Shown here: positions 27,717 through 36,473 of the stretch, in pieces
How positions within the stretch are numbered: position 1 is the first letter of the stretch
How the letters are laid out: each line of letters opens with the position of its first letter
DNA from: Acidobacteriota bacterium
GTDB taxonomy: Bacteria > Actinomycetota > AC-67
Direction of reading: 5' to 3'
Assembly (NCBI GenBank): GCA_016208485.1
Contig: JACQXY010000024.1
Location: forward strand, 1-36,874
DNA length: 36,874 bases
Translations under genes and position numbers: made by a program
Notes under the pieces: model-generated
Seen by the model: the letters and a program-made list of their open reading frames with translations, nothing else
What the model was told of the DNA's origin: nothing
Database searches by the model: none

Positions 27717-27745
27717 TTGAAGCGTCTTCCCCTGGGTGGTAGACT
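27717..27745 (+). promoter_or_regulatory. mihF promoter
   Basis: TTGAAG (27717-27722), 17 bases, TAGACT (27740-27745): the best complete sigma-70-type promoter in the window. Transcription would start near 27752, followed by GAAGGAGGAG (27768-27777) as ribosome-binding site for ATG 27782. It starts the mihF-gmk-rpoZ-coaBC transcription unit independently of pyr regulation. Confidence 0.75.
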
Positions 27746-27781
27746 CCGCGCGTCCCGGAGGCCGGCTGAAGGAGGAGCGAT

Positions 27782-28096
27782 ATGCCGCTTCCTCAACTCT
27801 CAGAGGAGCAGCGGAAGCAAGCCTTGGCGAAGGCGGCTGAGGCGCGCCGCCGGCGCGCCGATGTCAAGCAGCAGCTCAAGACCGGCCAACTGAAGCTGAA
27901 GGAGATCCTCGACAGGGCGAGCGACGAGACGATCGGCAAGATGAAGATCGCCGCCGTGCTCGAAGCGCTCCCCGGAGTCGGCAAGGTGCGCGCGCGCAAG
28001 CTCATGGAGCGCCTGGACATCTCCTCGAGCCGCCGGGTCCGCGGGCTGGGTGGGAAGCAGCGCGGGGCGCTGTTGCAGGAGTTCGACGCTAAGTAG
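27782..28096 (+). CDS. mihF: Actinobacterial integration host factor (mIHF)
   Basis: A nucleoid-associated DNA-bending protein specific to Actinobacteria and unrelated to the proteobacterial IHF/HU fold. The 104-residue product has a long basic N-terminal helix (EEQRKQALAKAAEARRRRADVKQQLKTG). The helix-two-turn-helix core VLEALPGVGKVRARKLMERLDI is followed by RRVRGLGGKQRGALLQEF, all diagnostic for the family. It precedes gmk, as in mycobacteria and streptomycetes, and is the strongest single taxonomic marker in the window. It has a strong ribosome-binding site (AAGGAGGAG). Confidence 0.95.
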   Translation: MPLPQLSEEQRKQALAKAAEARRRRADVKQQLKTGQLKLKEILDRASDETIGKMKIAAVLEALPGVGKVRARKLMERLDISSSRRVRGLGGKQRGALLQEFDAK

Positions 28097-28105
28097 GTTC
28101 AGGCC

Positions 28106-28687
28106 ATCAGTCACCTGTTCGTCGTCTCCGGCCCCTCGGGCGTCGGCAAGAGCACGCTCGTGAGGGCGGCGGTCGCCCGCCGTCCGGGCCTCGTTCTGTC
28201 GGTGTCGGCGACCACCCGGCCCCCGCGCCCGGGGGAGCGCGACGGATCGGACTACCGGTTCGTGGATCGCGCCGAGTTCGAGCGCGCGCGGGAGGCGGGG
28301 GAGTTCCTCGAGACCGCCGAGGTCCACGGAGAGCACTTGTACGGGACACCGCGAAGGCCGGTGGATGACGCGCTCGTGGACGGGCGCACGGTGATCCTGG
28401 AGATCGACGTTCAGGGGGCTCGCCAGGTCAAGAGGGCGCTTCGAGGGGCGGTGACCGTGTTCGTGCTTCCCCCCACCTGGGAGGTCTTGGAGGGCCGCCT
28501 CCAGGGACGCGGGACCGAGCCGGCCGAGGCGGTTACCCGGCGCATGCGGTCGGCCCTGAGAGAGCTCGCGGCGGAGGACGAGTTCGACGAGCGGCTGGTG
28601 AACGATGACCTCGACGAATCGGTGGAGGAGCTGTTGCGTATAATCGACGAGAGGAAAGGCGCGCCGGGAGCCGGCGCCGGGCACTAG
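28106..28687 (+). CDS. gmk: Guanylate kinase with non-canonical start
   Basis: Phosphorylates GMP to GDP. The P-loop [63 protein letters not shown] and [15 protein letters not shown] are all intact, so the enzyme is clearly functional at sequence level. The frame between the mihF stop (28094-28096) and the P-loop reads GTT CAG GCC ATC AGT CAC CTG TTC, with no ATG, GTG or TTG. I use ATC 28106 as start: AGG eight bases upstream could serve as ribosome-binding site and the product would begin (M)[11 protein letters not shown], 193 residues. CTG 28115 is the alternative. The first canonical start (GTG 28160) would remove the P-loop and cannot be right. Confidence 0.88.
   Translation: MSHLFVVSGPSGVGKSTLVRAAVARRPGLVLSVSATTRPPRPGERDGSDYRFVDRAEFERAREAGEFLETAEVHGEHLYGTPRRPVDDALVDGRTVILEIDVQGARQVKRALRGAVTVFVLPPTWEVLEGRLQGRGTEPAEAVTRRMRSALRELAAEDEFDERLVNDDLDESVEELLRIIDERKGAPGAGAGH
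28639..28644 (+). promoter_or_regulatory. Consensus -10 box inside the gmk 3' end (possible rpoZ promoter)
   Basis: TATAAT is a perfect -10 match in a region where A/T hexamers are rare, 56 bases upstream of rpoZ. No good -35 at 16-18 bases is present. It may allow separate expression of rpoZ-coaBC, or be required only by the protein sequence (LRIID). Confidence 0.4.
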
Positions 28688-28700
28688 GAGGAAGCACGCC

Positions 28701-28949
28701 GTGACCATGACGTCCCCGAGGATCGACGAGCTGCTCACCCAGGTGGACTCGAAATACACGCTCGTGATGATGGCGGCAAAACGGGCGCGCCAGATCAATT
28801 CCTACTACAGCCAGCTCGGCGAGGGGATCGGGGAGTTCGTTCCCCCGCTGGTGCCGTCGGAGCCCGGCCGCAAGCCTCTGTCGATCGCGCTGGAGGAGAT
28901 CGCGGCCGCCAAGATCGCCTACGAGCGCACCCACGAAGGGATCAAGTGA
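28701..28949 (+). CDS. rpoZ: RNA polymerase omega subunit
   Basis: A small subunit that chaperones beta' during RNA polymerase assembly. The 82-residue protein shows the omega pattern [31 protein letters not shown] and the C-terminal [19 protein letters not shown] typical of actinobacterial omega. GTG 28701 follows AGGAGGAAG. It overlaps coaBC by four bases (GTGA). The gmk-rpoZ-coaBC-metK order is standard for Actinobacteria. Confidence 0.95.
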   Translation: MTMTSPRIDELLTQVDSKYTLVMMAAKRARQINSYYSQLGEGIGEFVPPLVPSEPGRKPLSIALEEIAAAKIAYERTHEGIK

Positions 28950-30217
28950 CCGAGCTTGCCCAGGCCGAGGGCGCCCTCCGGGGCGCCCGAGTGCTGCTTG
29001 GGGTCTCCGGAGGGATCGCCTGCTACAAGGCCGTCGAGGTCGCCAGGCTCCTTTCGAGGGCCGGCGCGCGGGTTCAAGTGGTGATGACCGAGGCGGCGAC
29101 CCGGTTCGTGGGGACGGTGACCTTCGCGGCGCTCACCCACCGCCCGGTCTACACAGGCGTGTTCGAGGCGGAGGACCAGGTGCTGCACCTGCGGCTCGCC
29201 CGGGAGGCCGACCTCGTGCTGCTGGCGCCGGCGACGGCCAACCTGGTCGCCAAGATGGCGGCCGGCCTCGCCGACGATCTGCTGAGCGCCACGCTCCTCA
29301 CGGCCCGTTGCCCGGTCGTCGCCGCGCCTGCCATGCACACCGAGATGTGGGAGCATCCGGCGACGCGCGCGAACGTGCGCCTGCTCAGGGAGCGCGGGAT
29401 TGTCGTCGTCGAGCCGGCGGAGGGGGAGCTGGCCGGCGGCGACGAGGGGGTCGGCCGCCTCCCGGAGCCGCGCTGCATCGTCACGGCGGCGGCGGAGGCG
29501 CTGGCGCGCGACCACGACCTGCGTGGGGTGCCGATTGTCGTGACGGCCGGGGGCACTCGCGAGCCCATCGACGCCATCCGGTTCATCGGCAACCGGTCGA
29601 GCGGCAAGATGGGGTTCGCGGTCGCCGCGGAGGCGGCGCGTCGCGGGGCCCAGGTCACCCTGGTCACCGGGCCGACGTTCCTCGAGCCCCCACCCGGGGT
29701 CGATGTGGTTCGGGTCGAGACCGCCGAGGAGATGCGCCGCGAGGTGCTGGCGCGGTTCCCCCGTGCCGAGGTTGTCGTGAAGGCGGCCGCGGTGTCGGAC
29801 TTCCGGGCCTCCGCGCCCGTCGCCGGGAAGATCAGGAAGGAGGACGCTCCGCCGGGGATCGCGCTCGAGCGCACTCCGGACATCCTGGCCGAGCTGGGCC
29901 GGACCAAGAGCGGGCAGGTCCTGGTCGGGTTCTCCGCCGAGACGACCGAGCACGTTCCGCGCGGGCGCAAGAAGCTCGCGGCGAAGAACCTCGACCTCGT
30001 CGTCGTTAATCATGTCGGCGCCCCCGATTCGGGGTTTGACTCCGACACGAACCGGGCGATCCTGATCACCGCGGATGGAGAGGAGGCCGAGCTGCCTCTG
30101 CTCACCAAGTCCTCCCTCGCCAGGGAGATCCTCGACAGGGTGGTCCGGATGGTGGAAGGACGCCGGGGACGGGCCGCTCGGGGCGGCTCCGGCTCCGCGC
30201 CCCCGAGCGGGGCCTGA
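28946..30217 (+). CDS. coaBC: Bifunctional phosphopantothenoylcysteine decarboxylase / phosphopantothenate-cysteine ligase
   Basis: Two successive steps of coenzyme A synthesis. The N-terminal FMN decarboxylase half (CoaC, ~1-185) has [42 protein letters not shown] and [13 protein letters not shown]. The proteobacterial PAMN motif appears as PAMH here, which I recall as the usual actinobacterial form. The C-terminal CTP-dependent ligase half (CoaB, ~186-423) has [57 protein letters not shown] and [15 protein letters not shown] 28946 overlaps the rpoZ stop. The last ~20 residues are Gly/Ala/Ser-rich and variable. Confidence 0.95.
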   Translation: MTELAQAEGALRGARVLLGVSGGIACYKAVEVARLLSRAGARVQVVMTEAATRFVGTVTFAALTHRPVYTGVFEAEDQVLHLRLAREADLVLLAPATANLVAKMAAGLADDLLSATLLTARCPVVAAPAMHTEMWEHPATRANVRLLRERGIVVVEPAEGELAGGDEGVGRLPEPRCIVTAAAEALARDHDLRGVPIVVTAGGTREPIDAIRFIGNRSSGKMGFAVAAEAARRGAQVTLVTGPTFLEPPPGVDVVRVETAEEMRREVLARFPRAEVVVKAAAVSDFRASAPVAGKIRKEDAPPGIALERTPDILAELGRTKSGQVLVGFSAETTEHVPRGRKKLAAKNLDLVVVNHVGAPDSGFDSDTNRAILITADGEEAELPLLTKSSLAREILDRVVRMVEGRRGRAARGGSGSAPPSGA

Positions 30218-30234
30218 GAAAGAGAGAGAAGCCG

Positions 30235-31422
30235 ATGGCGCGACGCTGGGTCTACACCTCCGAGTCCGTGACGGAAGGGCATCCCGACAAGATGGCGGAT
30301 CAGATCTCCGACGCCATCCTCGACGCGATCCTGCGAGACGATCCGTTCGGCCGCGTCGCCTGCGAGACCCTGATCACGACCGGCCTGGTCACGGTCGCCG
30401 GCGAGATCTCGACGGCGACCTACGTAGACATCCCCGCCATCGTGCGCCGCACCGTGACCGGCATCGGCTACGACCGCGCGAAGTACGGCTTCGACGGGGA
30501 AACGTGCGGCGTGGCGGTTGCGGTGCAGGAGCAGTCGCCGGACATCGCGATCGGCGTGGATCATGCGCTGGAGGAGCGCACCGGCGAGACCGAGACGCTC
30601 GATACCCAAGGCGCCGGAGACCAAGGGATGATGACCGGCTACGCGACCGACGAGACGCCGGTCCTGATGCCGGTGCCGATCTGGATCGCCCACAAGCTGT
30701 CGCACCGGCTGGCCGAGGTTCGCAAGGCCGGGATCGTTCCCTACCTGCGTCCCGACGGCAAGACCCAGGTGACCGTCGAGTACGAGGACTACCGGCCGGT
30801 CCGGGTCCACACCGTGGTGGTGTCCGCGCAGCACCAGCCGGACATCGACATCGAGACCCTGCTCGCGCCCGACGTGCGGGAGTCGGTCGTGGAGCCGATC
30901 CTGAACGACGTTGGGCTCGACCACGCCGGCTACAAGCTCCTGGTGAACCCGACCGGTCGCTTCGAGGTCGGCGGCCCCAAGGCCGACACGGGGCTCACCG
31001 GCCGGAAGATCATCGTGGACACCTATGGAGGCATGGCGCGCCACGGAGGCGGGGCCTTCAGCGGCAAGGACCCGACGAAGGTCGACCGCTCGGCCGCCTA
31101 CGCGGCGCGCTGGGTCGCGAAGAACGTGGTTGCGGCCGGGCTCGCGGAGCGCTGCGAGCTGCAAGTTGCCTACGCGATCGGGGTGTCGCACCCGATCTCG
31201 ATATTCCTCGAGACCTTCGGAACGGAGACCGCTCCCGTGGAGAAGATCGAGAAGGCGATCGGGGAGGTCTTCGATCTGCGGCCGGCGGCGATCATCAGGG
31301 ACCTGGACCTCCGGCGGCCGATCTACCAGAAGACCGCCTCCTACGGGCACTTCGGGCGGGAGGACAAAGACTTCACGTGGGAGCGCGCGAACCGGGTCGC
31401 AGACCTTCGGGCCGCGCTGTGA
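30235..31422 (+). CDS. metK: S-adenosylmethionine synthetase
   Basis: Makes SAM from methionine and ATP. At 395 residues it is of usual length, with [26 protein letters not shown], the [16 protein letters not shown] loop, the KTQVTVEYE segment, [32 protein letters not shown] and the P-loop-like [19 protein letters not shown]. It starts at ATG 30235, 17 bases after coaBC, with AGAGAGAGAAG upstream. It supplies methyl donor for enzymes such as the methyltransferase at 13000, without special linkage. Confidence 0.97.
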   Translation: MARRWVYTSESVTEGHPDKMADQISDAILDAILRDDPFGRVACETLITTGLVTVAGEISTATYVDIPAIVRRTVTGIGYDRAKYGFDGETCGVAVAVQEQSPDIAIGVDHALEERTGETETLDTQGAGDQGMMTGYATDETPVLMPVPIWIAHKLSHRLAEVRKAGIVPYLRPDGKTQVTVEYEDYRPVRVHTVVVSAQHQPDIDIETLLAPDVRESVVEPILNDVGLDHAGYKLLVNPTGRFEVGGPKADTGLTGRKIIVDTYGGMARHGGGAFSGKDPTKVDRSAAYAARWVAKNVVAAGLAERCELQVAYAIGVSHPISIFLETFGTETAPVEKIEKAIGEVFDLRPAAIIRDLDLRRPIYQKTASYGHFGREDKDFTWERANRVADLRAAL

Positions 31423-31465
31423 GCGACGCCCGGGCCGCGGGACGACCTCACGAGACTGGCGACCG

Positions 31466-33202
31466 GTGCCGGCCGGGATCTCTGGGTACGCGTCGGTCGC
31501 GCTGATCGAGGGGGGGCTCACCCACCTCGATAGATCCTTCACCTACGCTGTTCCCGAGGGGATGCGCCTCGAGCCGGGCGCGGTGGTGAGGGTCCCGTTC
31601 CGGCGGAAGCGGCGTGTCGGCGTGGTGGTCGGCCTCCTCGCCGAGCCCGACGTCTCGAGCCCGTTGCCCGTGGCGTGCGCGCTCGGGCCGGGGATCGGGG
31701 CAGATCTGTTTGATCTGTGCGCCTGGACCGCCGAGCAGTACCTGTCGACGCTCGGGGAGGGGCTCGCCGCGGCCGTGCCCGACCGGGTGGCTGAAGAGGA
31801 GGGATCCGGCCCCGGGGCACCCCGTGAGCTGCCAGCCCATCCGCCGCTCGCGTGGGCGGCCGCGTACCGAGGGGGCTCGGCGCTCTCGCGCGCGGCAGAG
31901 ACGGGCGGCGGGGCTTTTCTCTGGCGCCCGGCCGTGGGGGAAAGCCGTGGGGAGGCCGTGGCCTCGCTCGTGGCGGCGGCTCTGGCTCGTGGATCCGGCG
32001 CGATCGTGATGGTCCCGGAGGTGCGGGTCGCCGGCGCCACCGGCGCAGCGATCGAGGCGTTGCTCGGGGACCGGGTCGCGTGGCTCGGGAGTGACCGGCC
32101 TGCGCGCGCTCGCTACCGGGAGTGGCTCGCGCTGCGAAGCGGGGCAAAGACCGTGGCCGTGGGCGGGCGGTCCGCGGTGCTTGCCCCCGTCGCGCGCCTG
32201 GGCTTGGTGGTCATCGACGACGAGGGTCACGCGTCCTACAAGGAACGGAGAGCGCCCCGCATCCACGCGCGCACGGTCGCGGCCGAGCGCGCGCGCCGAT
32301 GCGGGGCGACGCTCGTGCTCGTTGGTGCGCCGCCGTCGATCGAGGCCCGGACGGCGGCCGACCGGCGGGCCCTACAGCTCGTGGCTCCCGCGCGCGCCGA
32401 CGAGATTCGCGCCCGACCGCCGGTTTCGGTGATCGACCCCGGCGAGGACCGGCTGGCTCCGAGCGGGCGGGTCCTTTCGCTCGCCCGCGACGCGCTCTCC
32501 GGCGGGCGGCGAGTGGTGCTGCTCGCGCACCGGGCCGGGGACGAGGGGCGGCGGATCGCGGCCCGAGCGACCAGGGTGCTCGGCGCACGGCGGCCGGCTG
32601 CTCTCGACGCGAAGTCGTCCCCGGAGGTCCTTCGGAGCGCCGTCGCGTCGTCGGACGTGATCGTGGCGACCCCGGTGCTCGCGAAGGATCTCGAGCTCGC
32701 CGGGGTGGGAATCGTTGCGATCGTGGGGGCGGACGCCGCCCTCGCGAGCCCGGACTTCCGCGCCGCGGAGGAGGCGTTCGCGACCTGGTGGCACGTTGGG
32801 CGATGGGTCACTCGCGCCGGGGGAGGACGCATCGCGATCGAGACCCGGGACCCCACGCATCCGGCTGTCCGGGCGCTCGCCCGGTGGGATCCGGATGTGC
32901 TCTGGAGGGCGGAAGCCGCGCGCCGGAGCGAGCTGGGGTATCCTCCATTCGGCGCGCTGGTGCGCATCGAACCTCCGCCGGCGGAGGCCGCGCGAATCGC
33001 GGCGGAGACCGCGGCGGCGCTCGAAGGGGTCCCGGGGGGCCGGCTGCTCGGTCCGCTCGACAGGGAGGGCCGGTCGGTGCTGCTCGCGAAGGCCCCGAGC
33101 CGGGCCGCGCTCGTGGGGGCGATGCGGCCGCTCGTTGCCGCTTGGAGGGAGGCCGGCGAGCGCGTGCGAGTCGACGTCGATCCGCGGGAGGTGCTTCCGT
33201 AG
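31466..33202 (+). CDS. priA: PriA-type primosomal protein N', degenerate (no helicase ATPase motifs)
   Basis: The counterpart of the replication-restart protein PriA. The N-terminal DNA-binding domain is recognisable (DRSFTYAVPEGMRLEPGAVVRVPFRRKRRVGVVVGL), as are the motif II remnant VVIDDEGHASYKERRAPRIHARTVAAERARR and the C-terminal LGYPPFGALVRIE region. A Walker A (GxGKT/S) is missing where SRGEAVASLVAAALARGSGAIVMVPEVR stands, and the eight zinc-binding cysteines of classical PriA are absent. This is the known actinobacterial form, thought to lack helicase activity. It has 578 residues from GTG 31466; the frame upstream is open but unconserved. It is followed after three bases by def. Confidence 0.9.
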   Translation: MPAGISGYASVALIEGGLTHLDRSFTYAVPEGMRLEPGAVVRVPFRRKRRVGVVVGLLAEPDVSSPLPVACALGPGIGADLFDLCAWTAEQYLSTLGEGLAAAVPDRVAEEEGSGPGAPRELPAHPPLAWAAAYRGGSALSRAAETGGGAFLWRPAVGESRGEAVASLVAAALARGSGAIVMVPEVRVAGATGAAIEALLGDRVAWLGSDRPARARYREWLALRSGAKTVAVGGRSAVLAPVARLGLVVIDDEGHASYKERRAPRIHARTVAAERARRCGATLVLVGAPPSIEARTAADRRALQLVAPARADEIRARPPVSVIDPGEDRLAPSGRVLSLARDALSGGRRVVLLAHRAGDEGRRIAARATRVLGARRPAALDAKSSPEVLRSAVASSDVIVATPVLAKDLELAGVGIVAIVGADAALASPDFRAAEEAFATWWHVGRWVTRAGGGRIAIETRDPTHPAVRALARWDPDVLWRAEAARRSELGYPPFGALVRIEPPPAEAARIAAETAAALEGVPGGRLLGPLDREGRSVLLAKAPSRAALVGAMRPLVAAWREAGERVRVDVDPREVLP

Positions 33203-33205
33203 GCC

Positions 33206-33733
33206 GTGGCCGTTCTTGCGATCCGAACGCTCGGGGATCCCGTCCTCAGGACGCCGGCCGAGCCGGTGGCGTCCTTCGACGCCGACCTGCGCAGGCTCGT
33301 GTCGGGCATGTTCGAGACCATGGAGGCCGCTCCCGGCGTCGGCCTGGCGGCGCCGCAGGTCGGCGTCCCGCGGCGGCTCTTCGTGTTCGACTCGGGGGAG
33401 GAGCGGGGCGCCGTCGCGAACCCGGTGTTTGCGTGGCGGTCTGAGGATACCCAGGAAGGCGAGGAGGGATGCCTGTCGCTGCCCGGCCTCTACTTCCCGG
33501 TCGTGCGCGCGTCCTCCGTCCGGATCGAGGGGGTCGACGCGTACGGAGTGCCGGTCGCCCTCGAGGGCGGCGATCTCCTCGCGCGGATCTTCCAGCACGA
33601 GAGCGACCATCTGGACGGAGTCCTCTTCGTGGACCGGCTGGGGCCGGAGCACAGGCGCGAGGCGATGCGCCTGCTTCGCGATGTCGAGCTTGGACTCGCC
33701 GCTCCGCCGGCGGTGAGGGGCCGGGCGCTGTAG
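33206..33733 (+). CDS. def: Peptide deformylase
   Basis: Metal hydrolase removing the formyl group from nascent polypeptides. The three signature motifs are present: GVGLAAPQVG, EGCLSLPG (metal-binding Cys) and HESDHLDG (two His ligands and catalytic Glu; the usual HEIDHL or HEYDHL). The 175-residue length is normal. GTG 33206 begins three bases after the priA stop. It is followed two bases later by fmt, the enzyme that adds the formyl group to the initiator tRNA. Confidence 0.96.
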   Translation: MAVLAIRTLGDPVLRTPAEPVASFDADLRRLVSGMFETMEAAPGVGLAAPQVGVPRRLFVFDSGEERGAVANPVFAWRSEDTQEGEEGCLSLPGLYFPVVRASSVRIEGVDAYGVPVALEGGDLLARIFQHESDHLDGVLFVDRLGPEHRREAMRLLRDVELGLAAPPAVRGRAL

Positions 33734-33735
33734 CC

Positions 33736-34683
33736 GTGCGGGTCGTCTTCTTCGGGACCCCCGACGTGGCGTCGGTGGCGCTTCGCGCGCTGCTCGAGCG
33801 ACACGAGGTGGTCGCGGTCGTCACGCAACCCGACCGGCCGGCCGGCCGCGCGCGCGCGCCGCTCCCCGGACCGGTGAAGACCCTCGCGGCGCAAAGCGGG
33901 TTGCCGGTGCTGCAGCCGGGGTCGCCCCGCGACCCAGGATTCGCGGAGGCGCTCGCCGCGCACCGACCGGAGGCGCTCGCCATCGTCGCCTACGGCCACA
34001 TCCTCCCGGTCGAGGTCCTGGAGGTCGCGCCGGCGGTGAACGTCCATTTCTCCTTGCTCCCGCGCTACCGGGGCGCCGCCCCCGTGCAGCGCGCGCTGAT
34101 GGACGGGGTGACCGAGACCGGCGTGACGACCTTCCTGCTCGAGCCGACCGTGGACACCGGCCCGATCCTCATGCAGGAGCCGGTGCGCATCGACCCGGAG
34201 GAGACCGCGGGGGACCTGCTCGCGCGCCTCGCCCCGCTTGGGGCGAGGATGCTCGTCGAGAGCCTGGACGCCGTATCGTCGGGGGCCGGGACGGGGAGCT
34301 CTCAGGATCCGGCGCTCGCCTCTCCGGCTCCGAAGATCAAGCCCGAGGAAGCTCTGATCAACTGGTCGTGGCCGGCGGAGAGGATCGCAAACCTGGTCCG
34401 TGCTCTGAACCCCTCGCCGGTCGCCTGGACCATGTTCCGGGGGCGGCGGCTGAACCTCTGGCGCGCCCGGAGCCTGGAGGGGGCGGGCGAGGGGGCGGGC
34501 GATCCCGGCCGCGTGCTTGGCGGCGTCTCGAGCGGCTTCGCCGTCTCGGCCGGGTCCGGGGCGGTGTGGCCCCTGGAGTTGCAGCCGGAGGGCAAGCGGC
34601 GCATGTCGGTGGAGGAGTTCGTCCGGGGCTATCGCCCGGCACCCACCGATCGCTTGGGCCCCGGCGAGCCGTCGGGCACGTAG
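33736..34683 (+). CDS. fmt: Methionyl-tRNA formyltransferase
   Basis: Formylates Met-tRNAi with 10-formyl-THF. The 315-residue protein has VVFFGTPDVASVALRALL, VVTQPDRPAGRAR, the catalytic region AYGHILP, NVHFSLLPRYRGAAPVQRALMDG (Asn and His) and VDTGPIL (Asp), then the C-terminal OB-like domain INWSWPAERIANLVRALNPSPVAWT. GTG 33736 starts two bases after def. The TAG stop at 34681-34683 forms the first half of the -10 box used for rpe. Confidence 0.96.
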   Translation: MRVVFFGTPDVASVALRALLERHEVVAVVTQPDRPAGRARAPLPGPVKTLAAQSGLPVLQPGSPRDPGFAEALAAHRPEALAIVAYGHILPVEVLEVAPAVNVHFSLLPRYRGAAPVQRALMDGVTETGVTTFLLEPTVDTGPILMQEPVRIDPEETAGDLLARLAPLGARMLVESLDAVSSGAGTGSSQDPALASPAPKIKPEEALINWSWPAERIANLVRALNPSPVAWTMFRGRRLNLWRARSLEGAGEGAGDPGRVLGGVSSGFAVSAGSGAVWPLELQPEGKRRMSVEEFVRGYRPAPTDRLGPGEPSGT

Positions 34684-34686
34684 AAT
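34681..34686 (+). promoter_or_regulatory. -10 element of a leaderless rpe promoter, built on the fmt stop codon
   Basis: TAGAAT ends seven bases before ATG 34694, so transcription is expected to start at or next to that ATG. No ribosome-binding site is visible for rpe. Its first three bases are the fmt stop codon. An in-frame ATG at 34685 lies inside the -10 box and would be usable only on a read-through transcript. Confidence 0.5.
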
Positions 34687-34693
34687 GGCCGCG

Positions 34694-35401
34694 ATGCGCC
34701 GCGCGGGCAAGCTGGCACCCTCGGTGCTCGGGGCCGATTTCGGACGGCTCGCGGAGAGGGTGCGCCAGGTCGAGAGCGAGGCCGCTCTCTTCCACGTGGA
34801 CGTGATGGACGGCCACTTCGTGCCGCCGATCACGATCGGGCCCGTGGTGGTGCGGGCTCTCCGCGCGGCTACCTCCCGGCCTCTCGAGTGCCACCTGATG
34901 GTCGAGCGGCCGCTCGAGCAGATCGAGCAGTTCGCCGAGGCGGGGGCGGACTCGGTGCTGGTTCATCTGGAGGCCGCGCCCGACCCCGGTGCCGTCTTCG
35001 CGAAGGCCCGGTCGCTCGGGCTCGGAGTGGGGTTGTGCGTCAGCCCCCCGACTCCGGTCACCGACGCGCTGCCGTTCCTCGAGAGCATCGACGTTCTGAA
35101 CGTGATGACGGTGAACCCCGGGTGGGCCGGACAGACCTTCATCGCCGAGATGCTTCCGAAGATCCGCCGCGCGCGGGCCGAGATCGACCGCGGCGGCCTC
35201 GCCGTCGACCTCACCGTGGACGGCGGGGTCACCCTCGACACCGGCTGCGCGGCGCTCGACGCCGGCGCGGACGTGCTGGTGGCGGCGACGTCGGTCTTCG
35301 GTCGCCCCGATCCGGCGGCGGCCGCGCGGGAGTTCAACGAGCTTCTCCGCGCGCGTGGGGAGCGACCCTCGCCTGCCCGTTCGGGGCCTCCTCCGAGGTG
35401 A
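34694..35401 (+). CDS. rpe: Ribulose-phosphate 3-epimerase
   Basis: Interconverts ribulose 5-phosphate and xylulose 5-phosphate in the pentose phosphate pathway. The TIM barrel shows LAPSVLGADFGRL, FHVDVMDGHFVPPITIGP (metal-binding His/Asp), CHLMVERPLEQIEQFAEAGAD, LNVMTVNPGWAGQTFI, LTVDGGVTLDT (Asp) and a phosphate-binding DVLVAATSVFG. ATG 34694 gives 235 residues and fits the leaderless promoter; ATG 34685 would add three residues. The C-terminal ~15 residues (ERPSPARSGPPPR) are an unconserved tail. The stop overlaps a possible GTG (35398) of the next gene. Confidence 0.95.
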   Translation: MRRAGKLAPSVLGADFGRLAERVRQVESEAALFHVDVMDGHFVPPITIGPVVVRALRAATSRPLECHLMVERPLEQIEQFAEAGADSVLVHLEAAPDPGAVFAKARSLGLGVGLCVSPPTPVTDALPFLESIDVLNVMTVNPGWAGQTFIAEMLPKIRRARAEIDRGGLAVDLTVDGGVTLDTGCAALDAGADVLVAATSVFGRPDPAAAAREFNELLRARGERPSPARSGPPPR

Positions 35402-35403
35402 GC

Positions 35404-36327
35404 ATGCCTGAGAAGATCCTCGTGGCAGACGACGACGCGGATATCGTCCGGTTCGTCGAGGTGAACCTTCGGCTCGAGGGATACTCCGTCGTCACGGCGG
35501 CCGACGGCGAGCAGGCGCTGTCGGTCGCGCGGGCTGAGAACCCCGACCTCGTGCTTCTGGACGTCATGATGCCGAAGATCGACGGGTACGCCGTTTGCCA
35601 GCGCCTGCGCTCCGACGGACGTCACGCGCAGCTCGCGATCATCATGCTGACCGCCAAGTCGCTGTCGGTCGATAAGGTCGTCGGGCTCACGGCCGGGGCC
35701 GACGACTACATCATCAAGCCTTTCGATCCGCTGGAGCTGGTCGCGCGGGTGAAGTCGACCCTGCGCCGGAGGCAGGAGATGCTCGACTCCTCGCCGCTCA
35801 CCAAGCTGCCGGGCAACCGCCAGATCGAGCGCGAGATGGAGCGGCGCGTCTCCGCCGGCGAGCTGGTCGGGGTCCTTCACGCCGACTACGACAACTTCAA
35901 GGCCTACAACGACCGGTACGGCTTCCTCGAGGGGGACAAGGCGATCAACTTCTTCGCCGACATCCTTCGGAATCTCTGCGAGAGCCGCCCGAACACCTTC
36001 GTCGGTCACATCGGCGGGGACGACTTCGTGGTGGTCACGGCGGCCGAGGACGCCGAGGCGTTCTGCCGGGAGCTGATCAAGAGGTTCGGGCACGGGGTCG
36101 CTCGGCTCTATGAGCCCGAGGATGCCGGCCGCGGCTACATCGAGCTGGAGGACCGGCAAGGGAGGATGGTGCGCTTCCCCCTGCTGTCGATCTCCATCGG
36201 CGCGGCGACCAACCTGCTCCGGCAGGTGAGCGACTACCGGGAGCTGGTGGCGGTTGCGACCGAGATGAAGACCTACGCCAAGCAGCAGCCGGGCAATGTC
36301 TTCGCGATAGACCGTCGCGCGGACTGA
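35404..36327 (+). CDS. Response regulator with GGDEF-like output domain
   Basis: A 307-residue two-domain signalling protein. Residues 1-120 form a receiver domain: acidic DDDAD, phospho-acceptor Asp53 in LLDVMMP, Thr83 in MLTAKS and Lys105 in IIKPF are all present. Residues ~130-300 form a GGDEF-family domain with LPGNRQIEREM, the metal-site helix DYDNFKAYNDRYG and a signature that reads GGDDF (204-208) instead of GGDEF. The Glu-to-Asp change leaves activity as a diguanylate cyclase uncertain; no clear RxxD product-inhibition site is seen. ATG 35404 has GAGGTGA upstream; GTG 35398 overlapping rpe is an alternative. No sensor kinase is adjacent. Confidence 0.88.
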   Translation: MPEKILVADDDADIVRFVEVNLRLEGYSVVTAADGEQALSVARAENPDLVLLDVMMPKIDGYAVCQRLRSDGRHAQLAIIMLTAKSLSVDKVVGLTAGADDYIIKPFDPLELVARVKSTLRRRQEMLDSSPLTKLPGNRQIEREMERRVSAGELVGVLHADYDNFKAYNDRYGFLEGDKAINFFADILRNLCESRPNTFVGHIGGDDFVVVTAAEDAEAFCRELIKRFGHGVARLYEPEDAGRGYIELEDRQGRMVRFPLLSISIGAATNLLRQVSDYRELVAVATEMKTYAKQQPGNVFAIDRRAD

Positions 36328-36357
36328 GGCCGGCAAGATCGTCGGGCGCGCGCTTGG

Positions 36358-36473
36358 TATAGTGAACACGCCGGTCGACTCCGGCTTCGCTGATCGAGGG
36401 CCCGGCGCCCGGTCCGGCACCTGGGCCGGCGCCCGGCGGTGGGATCGCCGGATGGCCCGGCCGACGGAGTGTG
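36358..36473 (+). promoter_or_regulatory. Candidate ribD promoter (-10 at 36358) and ~105-base GC-rich leader
   Basis: TATAGT (36358-36363) is a good -10 without a clear -35. The leader that follows contains two near-identical direct copies of GGGCC(C)GGCGCCCGG (first from about 36399, second from about 36424), each almost self-complementary, so strong hairpins are possible. It lacks the conserved blocks of the FMN riboswitch that often precedes rib genes. A GGAG ribosome-binding site at 36466-36469 precedes ATG 36474. Confidence 0.4.

Noticed and set aside
33080..33100. Further copy of the GC-rich repeat in priA (AAGGCCCCGAGCC)
   Set aside because: Only 13 bases match, they encode AKAPSRA in normal PriA context, and neither the GATC ends nor the G6/C6 blocks are present.
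36364..36473. FMN riboswitch before ribD
   Set aside because: Only the short GCCGACGGAGTG stretch recalls the motif; the GGGGCAGGGTG and other invariant blocks are absent.
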